Shown: one piece after another, positions 21,013 to 31,281 of the stretch
Numbering within the stretch: the stretch's first letter is position 1
Layout: every line of letters starts with the position of its first letter
NCBI GenBank assembly: GCA_002261195.1
Contig: MVBO01000021.1
Coordinates: forward strand, 76,322 to 140,321
Reading direction: 5' to 3'
Length of the DNA: 64,000 nt
Origin: Bifiguratus adelaidae
Lineage: Eukaryota > Mucoromycota > Endogonomycetes > Endogonales
Notes under the pieces: model-generated
The model's database searches: none
The model's input: only the letters and a program-made list of their open reading frames with translations
Told to the model about the DNA's origin: nothing
Position numbers and translations under genes: made by a program

Positions 21013-23335
21013 TCAAGTACGCTGCCTCTTTTTGGTCGACCTCGGGGATGGACTTTCGGCCGCTCGTTTATTGGGTACGGACGACAACAGGCCCGATACG
21101 CCACCGTCGCCTTGAGGAATACCGTCGACGATGGGTCGTTCGGACGACAGGGACCGAGGATCAGGTGCCCTTGCGGATTCGAGGGCACGTTGTCGAGCCG
21201 ATTGCCATTCGGCGTACCCTTGTGGATCCAACACCTCGATCCGGGCTGCATCCCATGTAATACCAAGCTCGTGCGCCTTGTATTCGTATTTACCACCGGT
21301 CATGTAGGGCGCAATCTTGGCTGTGCCTAAAGGTCCTAAGTGCACTGACGCGGCATGAGCATGGTGCTTGAGCGTCATTTGGGCCACTCGGTGATTTTTC
21401 CATTCGATTCGTATAGGCCCCAAGTCCTTGAACAAGTGATGTAAAGCGGTGTTTTGGATGGAAGGGTCGACGTGGATGAGGTAGAATTGGGTGTTGATCT
21501 TTTCATTCGTGGTCTCGCGCGGTTCGTCGATGCCAATTAAATCGAGGTAGCGAAGCTCGCTGTTCATGAGAAAGACCTTGTTGTACAGGTAAATGAGCGC
21601 CGTAGATGATGTATACCGTTTCGATGGATCTGTTGTGATGGGAGATACAGACGGTAGGGGAGGTGAAGAAGGCGGTTCCGAGGAGTCCGGATCGTCAAGA
21701 TCATGGCGTCCGTTGGTGGTGTAGGGTGTCGATGACTTTGATGTATCTACAGGTTTCAAGGCTGCCAAGGAGTGTCAGGATGAGGTGAAGGATGCGCCAT
21801 CTCAATAGCTTACCTGGACCGGTGAGAATGAATTCGGCCATGCGCAGATAGGCCGCTCCGGTAATGTAAGCATCGAAGGCAGCTTCGTGCGCACTGTTGT
21901 CGCCGTCATCGGGTTCGTTGTACCGTGTACACCTGGAATCGAACACTGTGCAAGTAGATGAGTGTTGCACATTTCCGAACAAAGCAAGTAACCTGCCTAT
22001 TTTGGGAGCACAATGGTAGATGGCCTCTAGCAACGTCGCATCATAGACATTGCCAAGTCCCGTATTTGGCATGTACGGCTGCGTAAAGTGGATGCATCAG
22101 ACTTGCAACTTACGCAATCAACTCAAACTTACCCGCAACTCTGGGGCCACAGCGGCCATGTGCTTGGTATCTATAAAACTAAATTTACATTAGTCACTGG
22201 CGTCTGCCAGCACGAATGCTCACCTTGGCCACGTCTCATGGACGAGGGTCTTGAACTCTGCCACCGTCGGCGGCAAATCGCGGTAGAATTTAGCAAACGT
22301 TTGACAGAGATCCAACATGGCGTTGTGAGCGATAACGGGTGCCCCCCGCTTTGAGGCCTTGGATACCAGATCCATAATGATGCGGAAATTGACTGGCATA
22401 ACAAGCTATGAACCCATCATTAGGTTGTCTTTGCTCCTTTCCAGTGGGCTTACCATTGTTCCGCCGAGCTTTTGCTGCCGCTGTTCCTCTGTTAATTTTG
22501 TAATCTCCACCTTGCCATTGCCCAAAGAGCGACTTTCTAAAAAGTCATTGTAGCATTCATTCGCCACCTCCTCATGGACCAAACGCTGATAATACTTGTT
22601 CTCGGTGGCGATTTGCAATCTCTCGTTTCCCGCTCGTTGAAGCCATTCGTCAATGGCTATTCTGTAGATCATGTGCATGGTTGAGCAAGTGATGAGCATT
22701 TCGGCATCCTCTCTCACCTCGTGGCTTCCAGAAATGACCGATTCTCGTCCGTGACCGGTATGGCTAAGGAAAGGAGGCATGAGACGGGCATCAGTATAGA
22801 CTTAGTGCACTTACGTGTCATGTTTTTGCGGCGATCCAGCAATCGTTCCTCTTCGCTGTGATTAAGATACGGGATTCCACTAATGATGCATTTGTTAAAG
22901 TCGAAGCCGTGTCTGGAAAGAAAGGCGAGACTGCTTGAGCTGCATAGGAATACTCGGTTACCAGCTTCGTCAGGTCTTCCGTTAGGAAAGACGTAAAAGT
23001 TGTAAGGAACAGCAACGAAAGCTTGATCTGTTTCGGACCATGAAAAGGTGCAGATCCCGTACTGGATGACGAGAAAGTCGTTGGCTGTCGCGCATGACTT
23101 GGTGTACCGTGTCTGCGCATCATCACTCGACACCAATCTCTCGCCGGGTCGATTGACACCTAGGTTTGCAATGGGTTACCGCGACATGAACCTCCTCTCG
23201 CCAGGCGATCTCGAGACGATCGTCAGTAGAACACTCACCGGTCAGCTCAGTGTCTATAGCGATAAAGTCTGCCTTGTGTATGGCTTCCTTGATACTCGGT
23301 AACAACTCTTCAAAGTTCTCTCGCGTGACATCCAT
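21013..23335 (-). CDS. PARN: Poly(A)-specific ribonuclease PARN
   Basis: Nine exons sum to 628 aa: 23335-23239, 23159-22815, 22763-22718, 22661-22454, 22405-22224, 22178-22133, 22078-21997, 21945-21814 and 21761-21013. The enzyme removes poly(A) tails 3'-5'. The DEDD nuclease is complete: MDVTRENFEELL start, FIAIDTELTG (first Asp/Glu), VIAHNAMLDLCQTF, FIDTKHMA and HEAAFDAYITGAAYL. The C-terminal part has the PARN RRM-like segment (NKVFLMNSELRYLDLIG, then TALHHLFKDLGPIRIEW) and ends in a basic nuclear signal (NKRAAESP...KKRQRT). The intron after exon 7 appears to start with GC. The start codon lies only 8 bp after the stop of the upstream same-strand gene. Confidence 0.93.
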
Positions 23336-23343
23336 GAATGCTA

Positions 23344-24487
23344 TTATAAAGCCTTCGCGCCAGACTCTTCGTCTTCTACAATGGATTGACCAAGGCCGCG
23401 CTTACATTCACTCACAAGGGCGTCTAGTGTATCCCAATCTACGTCTATGCCCTCTTTCACCAGTTTTGATGCTCGTAGATTGGCATTGGAGCGAGACAAT
23501 TGCTCGTGGTCCGTCAATGCCTTTGTATAGTCACCGCCTGCCGATTGGATTGCCTGCACAATAGCATTGATCCTGTGAAGCTCCTTGCGATAGCGTCGTT
23601 GTACTTGTTCTAGTTTGGACCATCGTCGTACTGTCATGAGATGATGTGAATAATGGAGGCAGAGGTGAGCGTAGTGGAGTGCGAATGGATGAATTGGTGG
23701 CAAGAGGGTAATGGGAGAGCATATCGATTTGATCTGTGATCCTGTGGCCATATTGGCAAAGGTAATGCCGAGTAAGCGCCAAGAGTTGTAATCGAGTCGT
23801 CGCATTTCATTGTATCGTTTCAGGGCTTGGATGGCGTCTGTATTCAACGTGCATTGAGCGTTGTGGCTATTAGTACGCGTGTCTTTAACTTACCCTTGTA
23901 CTGATTCGCATTGGTGTATACTTCCCCTTTGAGTATATAAAGCCCGGGCTCGGCTGTATCCTGTGCCTTGTGTGAGTGAATGCGATCCATCCCAATGTAT
24001 CTAATGTTGCCTTACCCCGGTGCCTTTCATCCAGTCGGCAGCTTCATCATAGTGTCCAAGCTTCATGGCGCAATGCGCTGCCACCTCCCGCATCTCCCGC
24101 GCGTTGCTGAGCTTGCAGTCTGGATGTCCGGCTTCTACAAACTGTATCCATTGTTTGCTCAAGTCATAGGCTTCGTTATAGCGCTTGCACAAGTAGTGAT
24201 GCTCAATGGCAGACTTGAGTTGAGACGCCCCTAGCTTCCGCGTCAACAACTCCGGCACCGTTGCCTCGCCATGAAACCACTGCCGACGTGTCAATCGAGA
24301 TCCTCGTTCGATTCAGCACACCTACGCCTTCCACGTTTTCCTTGGCGTTATACTGCTGCTCCTGTATAGGCTTCACACGAGAAGGCTTATAGTCATCCTC
24401 ATCGTCAGCTATTCCAAACTCATTGATGTCAAACTGAACAAAGCTGTGGACTTCCGTTTTGTTGGCGTCCATAGCCAAGGTGCGCAT
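23344..24487 (-). CDS. TPR-type protein resembling human C8orf76
   Basis: Four exons (24472-24326, 24279-24016, 23960-23894, 23837-23344) give 323 aa from ATG 24472. An in-frame ATG at 24487 adds five residues. The order of features is acidic N-terminus, GWFHGEAT, LKSAIEHHYLCKRYNEAYDLSKQW, REMREVAAHCAMKLGHYDEAADWM, LYILKGEVYTNANQYKDAIQAL, SWRLLGITFANMA. This matches the layout I remember for vertebrate C8orf76 (QWF, then TPR-like helical pairs). The C-terminal third is a coiled helical region. Function in any organism is poorly known. It sits between P450 and PARN with almost no spacing, which may point to joint transcription. Confidence 0.7.
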
Positions 24488-24499
24488 TATATACAAGCT

Positions 24500-26465
24500 T
24501 TATTGTCTCCTTTCAACCATCACTTTCATACCATTCTTCATCGGCAGAGTGAGGCTTAGAGCATAGGTGATGTCTTGACCAGGAACAAGCGACAAGTGGT
24601 AACGCTTCAACAACAAACAGATGGCTACTAACGCTTCCAATGTCGCGAGATTTTGGCCTGAGGATTGGATGCGTCAGAGAAGGCATTGAAAGAGCTTCAA
24701 ATGCTTTGCACTTACCCAAGCATACGCGTGGTCCAGCATGGAAGCTGCCAAGGATGAGTGAAAATCTTTGATGGTTGACCATCCGTCACTTACCTTGGCC
24801 ACTGTCCTTGAGACATCTTTTTCAAATCTCCATCGACAAGCCATCGGTCCGGTTTGAATTCGGCGGCATCGGGGCCCCAGACTCGCTCCAGACGTCCTTG
24901 GGCATATGGCGACCAGGCCACGTAATCACCCTTCTTGATATGGGTACCGTCAGGAAGAATGTCATCACCAAGTGCATACTTTTGATTCGTTGGAACCGAA
25001 GGATAGAAGCGAAGGACTTCATAAAAGCTAAGAGCCGTCAGCCAAAGGACACGAGTGCCGTCCAGCTACTTACAAGGCATGAGCGTATTTCATATCCTTG
25101 ATGGCCGTATACAGATCGTCGGCTTGCATATCTTCCCGAACGTATTGTTCAATCTCTTCGAGTAGTTTGGCTTCAACTTTTGGATGATTGGACAAGACAT
25201 AGAACGACCAAGACAGTGCCTGCGCCGTAGTATCTCGGCCTGAGCTCGGTGAGTCTGTTGTTGTGTCATCATAGACTTCTTCTGCCTTACCGGCGATAAT
25301 CATGTTCAGGATGGCATCTCGAAGTTGCCTGTCGTTCAAGGGAACACCATTTTCATCACTGGCTTGCATAAATCTCGAAAGCAAATCGGTAAACTCGGCC
25401 TTGTTGGGATGGGCTCGACGTTGGGCAATCACATCATTGGCAAATTTGTCCACCACCTTGACATAGTCCTTCATGCCCTTGCCAAAAAAACCGGCCACAG
25501 CTTCCTCCGCTTTCCAGAAGGGAGACAGCATTCGGCGCGCCGTCATCGTTTGAGCAGCATCGAAGGCTTCGGCAAAGGGAATCTTGCCTGGTTTCTTGAC
25601 GCATTCTAGATCGACGCCAAAACCAATGCTGTACCAGTCCGGATGTAAGATTGGGACCTGTCAAAACTCAGTAAGCACTCACCGAACAAACGAGTCCAGC
25701 GTAAACTTGAACATGATGGAATGAAAGTCAATGGCCTCTTGTCGATCGGCAGCCACATCAAAGATGTTTTGCTTCATGTAAGCAATTTCGTCCACAAAGA
25801 TCCTATCACATCTTTTGAGCACAAATCCATTCAAGGATGGGATCAAACCTACTCTGTAAAGAGATCCCGAAAGTTTTTGACATTAAAGATTTGACTCGCT
25901 GTCTTGCGTTGCCATTTCCATTCCTTGCCTAGTCATGATGAGCGGTCGTGCTCAATGCCGCCTGTCGACCTACCATCGGCATTAAAGATGCCGTGCCCAA
26001 AAAGGTCATCCATGGCAGCGTGAAAGGTCGGACCCTTGACGTAGTTTTCAAAGTTGCCTAAAAGCTGCTCTAGCCCTGTCGCGGAGGCCTGTTCTTACCT
26101 TTCAGAACATGTTCGACGCATCGTGGATCACTCAGCATGATTTGTCTCGGAAACATAAAGGCAGTAAACGACCTACGGATTCTCAATCCCACATCCAATT
26201 CAAAGCATTACCCCATTACTTACACCGTCGATCCAAGCTCTTTAAACGCCTCATAGGCAACATCATGAGCCTTATCACGCATTTGTATCAGCATCGGAAG
26301 GTTGCCGACCAGAGGCCACTCTCTGCCGCCTGTCAAATCTGGACGACTTTCGGCGAAGACCGCTCGATCGGGATACATGGCCAACAGTGTGCCAAACACA
26401 AGCGCAGACCCCGCACCAATGTATCCAAGATACGGGGTATGAGTCAAGTTTGCTTTCAACGACAT
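24500..26465 (-). CDS. Cytochrome P450, fatty-acid/alkane hydroxylase clan (CYP52/86-like)
   Basis: Ten exons give 506 aa: 26465-26224, 26172-26099, 26057-25974, 25928-25853, 25802-25683, 25628-25291, 25239-25074, 25027-24794, 24744-24716 and 24657-24500. An N-terminal anchor (YLGYIGAGSALVFGTLLA) and proline hinge (REWPLVGNLP) place it on the ER. The I-helix has AGRDTTAQ, the K-helix EVLRFYPSVP, then WGPDAAEFKPDRW. The haem loop FHAGPRVCLG carries the proximal Cys. The K-helix and YPSVP pattern is that of omega-hydroxylases of the CYP52/63/86 clan; the substrate is inferred. The 29-nt exon 9 encodes exactly the haem loop. Confidence 0.92.
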
Positions 26466-26592
26466 GCTGGGATAGAAAAGCCAAAGCTAGTCTGCGCGTT
26501 TTATATTCACTCCTTCTACACAACTTTCATATGCTTGTAGACATTTGAAGGAAAAGGTTAACCCCAAAAATGGTTGTGCGACGCGTTTCGGG

Positions 26593-28161
26593 TCACAATG
26601 CATAGTCTTCATAATCATCCACTGGGGGTCACTGGGTGAGTCTTAGAGGCTGCAATTGTGTCATTGTACTCACATTCAATACCACTGATGGTTTGGAAAA
26701 GAAAGAGCATAATGTTGCCAGACAATTGCATGCCGAATCCCTGGTACAAGCCGCGAAGACTCCATGAAGAAAGTCTTTCACGCGGTTTAGGCTTCTCGGA
26801 ACGTTTTCGTCGTCGTACGGCCCCCTCTTCCTTGACAATTTGTCTGGCGGCATCAAACATGTCCACATAGGGACGTGATCGTACCTCGACACAGGTAGCG
26901 AGTGGTTTACCGGGTTTCCTTGATCGTATTTGTAGGTGTAGACGCTTTCGAACGGTCTCCAGCGGAAGCGTCAGTAAGAGTTCAAGGGTACTCAGCCCTA
27001 ATTCGGCGAGGCCCCACGCCACGGGGGAATCCTGCGCGGAAATACCAAACACTCTATCAATGATTAGAGGGACGGTGTTGCCCAAGATGGGGGTGATGGT
27101 GTGATAGAGGATGGTGGGCAAGAGGTTGTGGTTAAGATAGAGTCCTTTCAGTCCGCCCTCTTCTGCGAGCATGGTTCGGAGACCATGCACCGGACCACGG
27201 TATTTCTTGTAACGCGGGTTGGATGTCTGCACAACCAATCTAGCACGGCGTTAACTACCGCCTCTGGATCCGACATCCTCCTCACCTTGTCTTGATTACT
27301 TCGATGGGACTGAGCAAGACCCCGACAATCAAGTGACTGGCGACCAACGTCATGACATTGGGCCCAACCCTATCGAGATGGACGAGCGGTATCGTGTCAT
27401 CGTACAAGCCAAAGGCATCGTTTAGAGTCCCTTCGAGAGTCGGTTGCAAGATCAATTGCAGCATATCATAACCCCACTGCGTAGCATGACCTTGGCGAGC
27501 GTGAAAACGCGATCATCATCACGATTCATGCCTTACCTTTGAGTAAACCCTTGTATCCTTCGTCTGGAAGCTTCACTATCGCCTTCATGGCATCCCATAT
27601 GCCCCCTTCAATCGGCGGCGCGACATAGGATGCGCGCGTAGACTCGTCATAGACTGAATCCCGAACAATATATCCCGACTCATCCGCCTTGACGGTCTTG
27701 TGAAACTCTGCTGATTGAGGATCCAACGTTGTCGTCTCAAACAGACTATTATCTGCTCCAGCGTATCCACTATACGATTCTGTATTGGCATAGTAATCCT
27801 CCGAGTCAACATCCGACAGGACATCCTCTTCTTGTTCGTCCTTGGGAGACGCAACCCTTGGGACAACACCTTCTGTTGTCTCGTTGGGCAAGTACTGCAC
27901 CTGAAGCAGTGTCCGGGCGTTCTCAAAGGGAGTCGCTATAGCTGTGGTGAGGTACTTTATGAGCGTAAAGTTGACCAACTCCCGCGATGCCCTCTGAGCG
28001 TCTAGGATGTCGTCGTAGTTGTCATGTGTTCCTCCGTAGCGCACCTGATGCAGCTCTCCCGGTTGATCGTAAGCCAAATAGTTGATGCCAGGCGGCAACT
28101 GTCCAATCTGCGCCAATCGAGCCTGCGCACTCGACTGCGGGGCGCCATGGTAGAACGTCAT
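26593..28161 (-). CDS. UGO1: Mitochondrial outer-membrane carrier-like protein Ugo1/SLC25A46 type
   Basis: Exons 28161-27537, 27490-27286, 27239-26674 and 26621-26593 give 474 aa. The N-terminal half is soluble with a helix-forming region (RELVNFTLIKYLTTAIATPFENARTLLQVQYLP), an acidic linker, and GIWDAMKAIVKLPDEGYKGLLKGH. The C-terminal half has degenerate carrier repeats: LSPIEVIKTRLVVQT, then GGLKGLYLNHNLLPTILYHT, then LLTLPLETVRKRLHLQIRS, and LRGLYQGFGMQLSGNIMLF. Ugo1 links Fzo1 and Mgm1 in mitochondrial fusion. The last intron is inferred (ends DDYEDYAL); without it the frame would stop at 26615. Its ATG is 44 bp from that of tafazzin. Confidence 0.85.
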
Positions 28162-28205
28162 CCGGCAAGAGGGTTAAATCTCACACCTCGGCAACACGAG
28201 ACGGA
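28162..28205. promoter_or_regulatory. 44-bp gap between divergent Ugo1-like and tafazzin start codons
   Basis: The whole gap between two oppositely oriented ATGs is 44 bp. Both 5' leaders and much of the promoter information must overlap each other or the opposite gene's first exon. Both products act in mitochondrial membranes. Confidence 0.6.
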
Positions 28206-29442
28206 ATGCTGCGATTGGGAAGACGAGCAGCAGTGGGAGTCACAACGGCAACGCTAGTGTCGACCGTGACCTTCAAGTCATTGGCTACGTCGTTGCGCTA
28301 CGAGCAGTTTGAGTACAACAAGGAGAGCCCGGTGAAGGAGGACGGGAGCAGAGATCTCTCGGTACCAGCGCATCGGACGTGGTTTCCTACGTCTATACAC
28401 GGATCGAACACGAAAGCTGGACCGCCGCCGCCGCCTGCGCACGTCAAGTATCTTCACTTGACGTTTGCACCGCAGGAACCGACCAGGTTTTGGCAGTTTG
28501 CCAACAGTGCCTTCATAACGGTCATTGGAGCGACCTGCAAGTTCTTTCTCAAGTTTCTGACCGACACACGCGTCTATGGATACGACGAGTTTCTACAGAT
28601 TGCCATGAACAAAGACCGAGGACGACCATTGATCACGGGTAAGTAAGAGAGGGCAAGATATACGGCAAGAAGGGATCGCTCATGGACTAAGTCGCCAATC
28701 ACCATTCCATCTTGGATGATCCTCTTCTCTGGGGCATCATGCCTTTCAAGTCCTTTGTTTTCCCGAACCAGTACATGCGCACTGTCCTAGGAGCCGCCGA
28801 CATCTGCTTTACGAGCCGGTAAGTGATTGGTGTGGCAGACGCCATGCATTGCATCTCAACATGTTCTTCTATAGACCCATTGCTCTCTTTTTCACCTTGG
28901 GTCAAAGCTTGCCCACTATTCGCGGTGGTGGCATCAAGCAACCAGCCATTGACCATGTGATCAAGGACAAGGCCGACAAAAACGCCTGGATCCACATCTA
29001 TCCCGAATCCAAGGTCAACCAAGACGGTGGATTGCTTCCCTTCAAATGGGGCTTGGGCAGGATATGTATGGAGACCGCCATGAATCGACGGAAAAATGGA
29101 GAGCTGTATGGTGAAGGTCCAATTGTGGTGCCCATGTATCATGAAGGTAAGGCGACCGGTTGTCAGGACGTTGCATTTGCTTATAAGGTGGTAGGGATGG
29201 TCAATATCATGCCGGAAGGAGTTCGATTCAGGCCAAGGCCTTTCCAAAAACTACGTATTGCCTTTGGGTCGCCGGTCGATTTGGCAGACATTTACAAAGA
29301 GTACGCCCTCGGTCATTCAGATGAAGCGCAAACGCGGGTCAAGATAATGGAACGCGTCAGAGAAGCGGTTCAACATGTCGGTCGACAATTGACGCTCGCC
29401 GAGCAAGGTGAAAACGTCAACTGGTCCTCTAAAAAGATATAG
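28206..29442 (+). CDS. TAZ1: Tafazzin, cardiolipin transacylase
   Basis: Four exons, 28206-28638, 28692-28818, 28875-29146 and 29195-29442, give 359 aa. Tafazzin remodels cardiolipin acyl chains at mitochondrial membranes. The acyltransferase box is ITVANHHSILDDPLLWGI (His-x4-Asp), followed by MRTVLGAADICFTSRP and FFTLGQSLPTIRGGGI. The third motif reads WIHIYPESKVNQDGG, where tafazzins usually have HIFPEGKVN, so the glycine after the catalytic-region Glu is Ser here. Then LLPFKWGLGRI and VVPMYHEGMVNIMPE, as in the family. The N-terminus has an extra Pro-rich segment before a hydrophobic stretch (FANSAFITVIGATCKFFLKFL). Confidence 0.93.
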
Positions 29443-29633
29443 AACACATCGTACACACAAGAATTAGATCATACCATCATACACTATTGTTTCATCAAGA
29501 CCATCCATGCATGAGTAAAAGCGTTTAACGTGTGCTGACCATGCACTATTGGCCTATGGATGGCATAAATGGTGGCCATCCCTTACCTTAGAGACTTGTA
29601 TCTCTCACTAATACTACCATTGAAAATTGTAAC

Positions 29634-31156
29634 ATGAGTAAACAAGAAGGTGAACCCGTGTTTGTGCCTGTCGCTACGGCAGAGCATCCCTATGCCAAGA
29701 TGAAGGCTTGCGAATTCGTCGACAGGCAGCAAGTGAGGGTAAATGAACGTCGTCCTCGTCCATTGATCACGGTGGGCCATATACGCTTGACATTTACTAC
29801 CTATCTCATGCTGGATGGCGTTTAGGATCCTCGCGATGCCATTGTTCGCATTACGCACAATACAATTTGCGGTTCCGACCTACACCTCTATCACAAAGAG
29901 GTGCCTAAGCTCTCCAAAGGAGACATCATTGGACATGAAGGCATCGGTTACGTGGTGGACGTAGGCAGCATGGTTCACAAGTTCAAAAAGGGCGATAGGG
30001 TAACAATCTCTGCCGTCATTGCGTGCGGTGCTTGCGATTATTGCAAGCGTGGATATCCTAGCTTGTGTGATAACACCAATCCATGCAAAGAGATGGAAGA
30101 AATGTATGGACATCGGATTGCGGGTTTGTTTGGCTATAGTGTAGGTGGTTGCAGATTCCATTGACCGTCGCTGGTTAATAAGCTATTGTAGCATTTCGTG
30201 GGTGGTCACTTGGGTTTGCAAGCCGAATACGCTCGGGTGCCAATTGCGGACAACAACCTGTTAAAGATCCCCAACGACTTGTCGCCCCTCAAAGCCGTCT
30301 CGCTATCCGATATCACCGTGACATCCTGGCATGCCAATGACCTTGGCGAAGTGCGTGAAGGCGATACGGTGGCAGTCTGGGGATGCGCAAGTATCGAGCC
30401 AATTTCCTTGCCGTGACCTTACTGACGCTTTTCTTTCAGGGACCGATTGGTCTGCTTTCCCAAGTCTGGGCCAAATTTCGGGGTGCAAAGAAGATCTTTG
30501 GTATCGATTGCGTTCCCGACCGACTTGAATTGGCAGCCAACCTTGGCTCCATCCCTGTGGACTTCACAAAGGTAGATGTGATCAAGTATATCAAGGAACA
30601 ATGTCCAAAGGGTGTCAACGTGGGTATTGAAGCTGCTGGGTACCGCTATGAAGCCAGTGTCACCCACAAGATTGAAAGACATATTGGTCTTGAGACCGAC
30701 GCATCTGATACGCTCTGTCAAGCCATTCTCCTGATTGAGAAGGCAGGTCGTCTTTCCATTGTTGGCGACTTCTTTGGTACAACCAACCATTTTCCAATTG
30801 GTCCATTGATGGAAAAAGGCATCACGGTACGAGGCGGTCAATTGCACGTTCAAAAGTGGTGGCCTCTACTCTTGCAATACGTGACAGAGGGCAAATTCGA
30901 TCCTTCGGTGGCATTCCAAGGCAAGGAGCCTTTTGAAAACATTTCCAAAGCATACAGGGACTTTGATGCCAAGAAAATCATGAAGCCCTTATTGTTCACC
31001 AGGGCAGCCACCTTTACGTCCGTGGACGAATTGCTGGAGGATACACACAAGTCGGCCATTGGACCGAACGGTATCCCGTGCTGCGAAGGGGACAAGAGAG
31101 CACATGATGCCTATCGAAAGGAAGGGATGAAGTGTTGCGAGGACTCGCCTCACTGA
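29634..31156 (+). CDS. Zinc-dependent alcohol dehydrogenase, MDR superfamily (formaldehyde-dehydrogenase-like)
   Basis: Exons 29634-29771, 29826-30140, 30192-30386 and 30440-31156 give 454 aa. Landmarks: HNTICGSDLHLYHKEVP (catalytic Cys), KGDIIGHEGIGYVVDVG (catalytic zinc His-Glu), IACGACDYCKRGYPSLCDNTNP (four-Cys structural zinc), VAVWGCGPIGLLSQVWAKFRGAKKIFGID (Rossmann fold), EAAGYRYEASVTHKIERHIGLETDASD. This order and the inserted loop are those of glutathione-independent formaldehyde dehydrogenase-like MDRs; the true substrate is unknown. The intron after codon TGC (30387-30439) begins GCAAGT rather than GT. Only that junction restores the conserved GCGPIG. The C-terminus has an unusual Cys-rich tail. 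Confidence 0.93.
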
Positions 31157-31281
31157 TGAGCATGAACGAGGGATCGCACGCTAAGCAATGATAATAGCGA
31201 CGTTTATCATACATCTATAGCTCTTGCTGCTGTATGTACATGTGCAATGATATACAATTTGCGCTGGCATGCCATTGTTAA

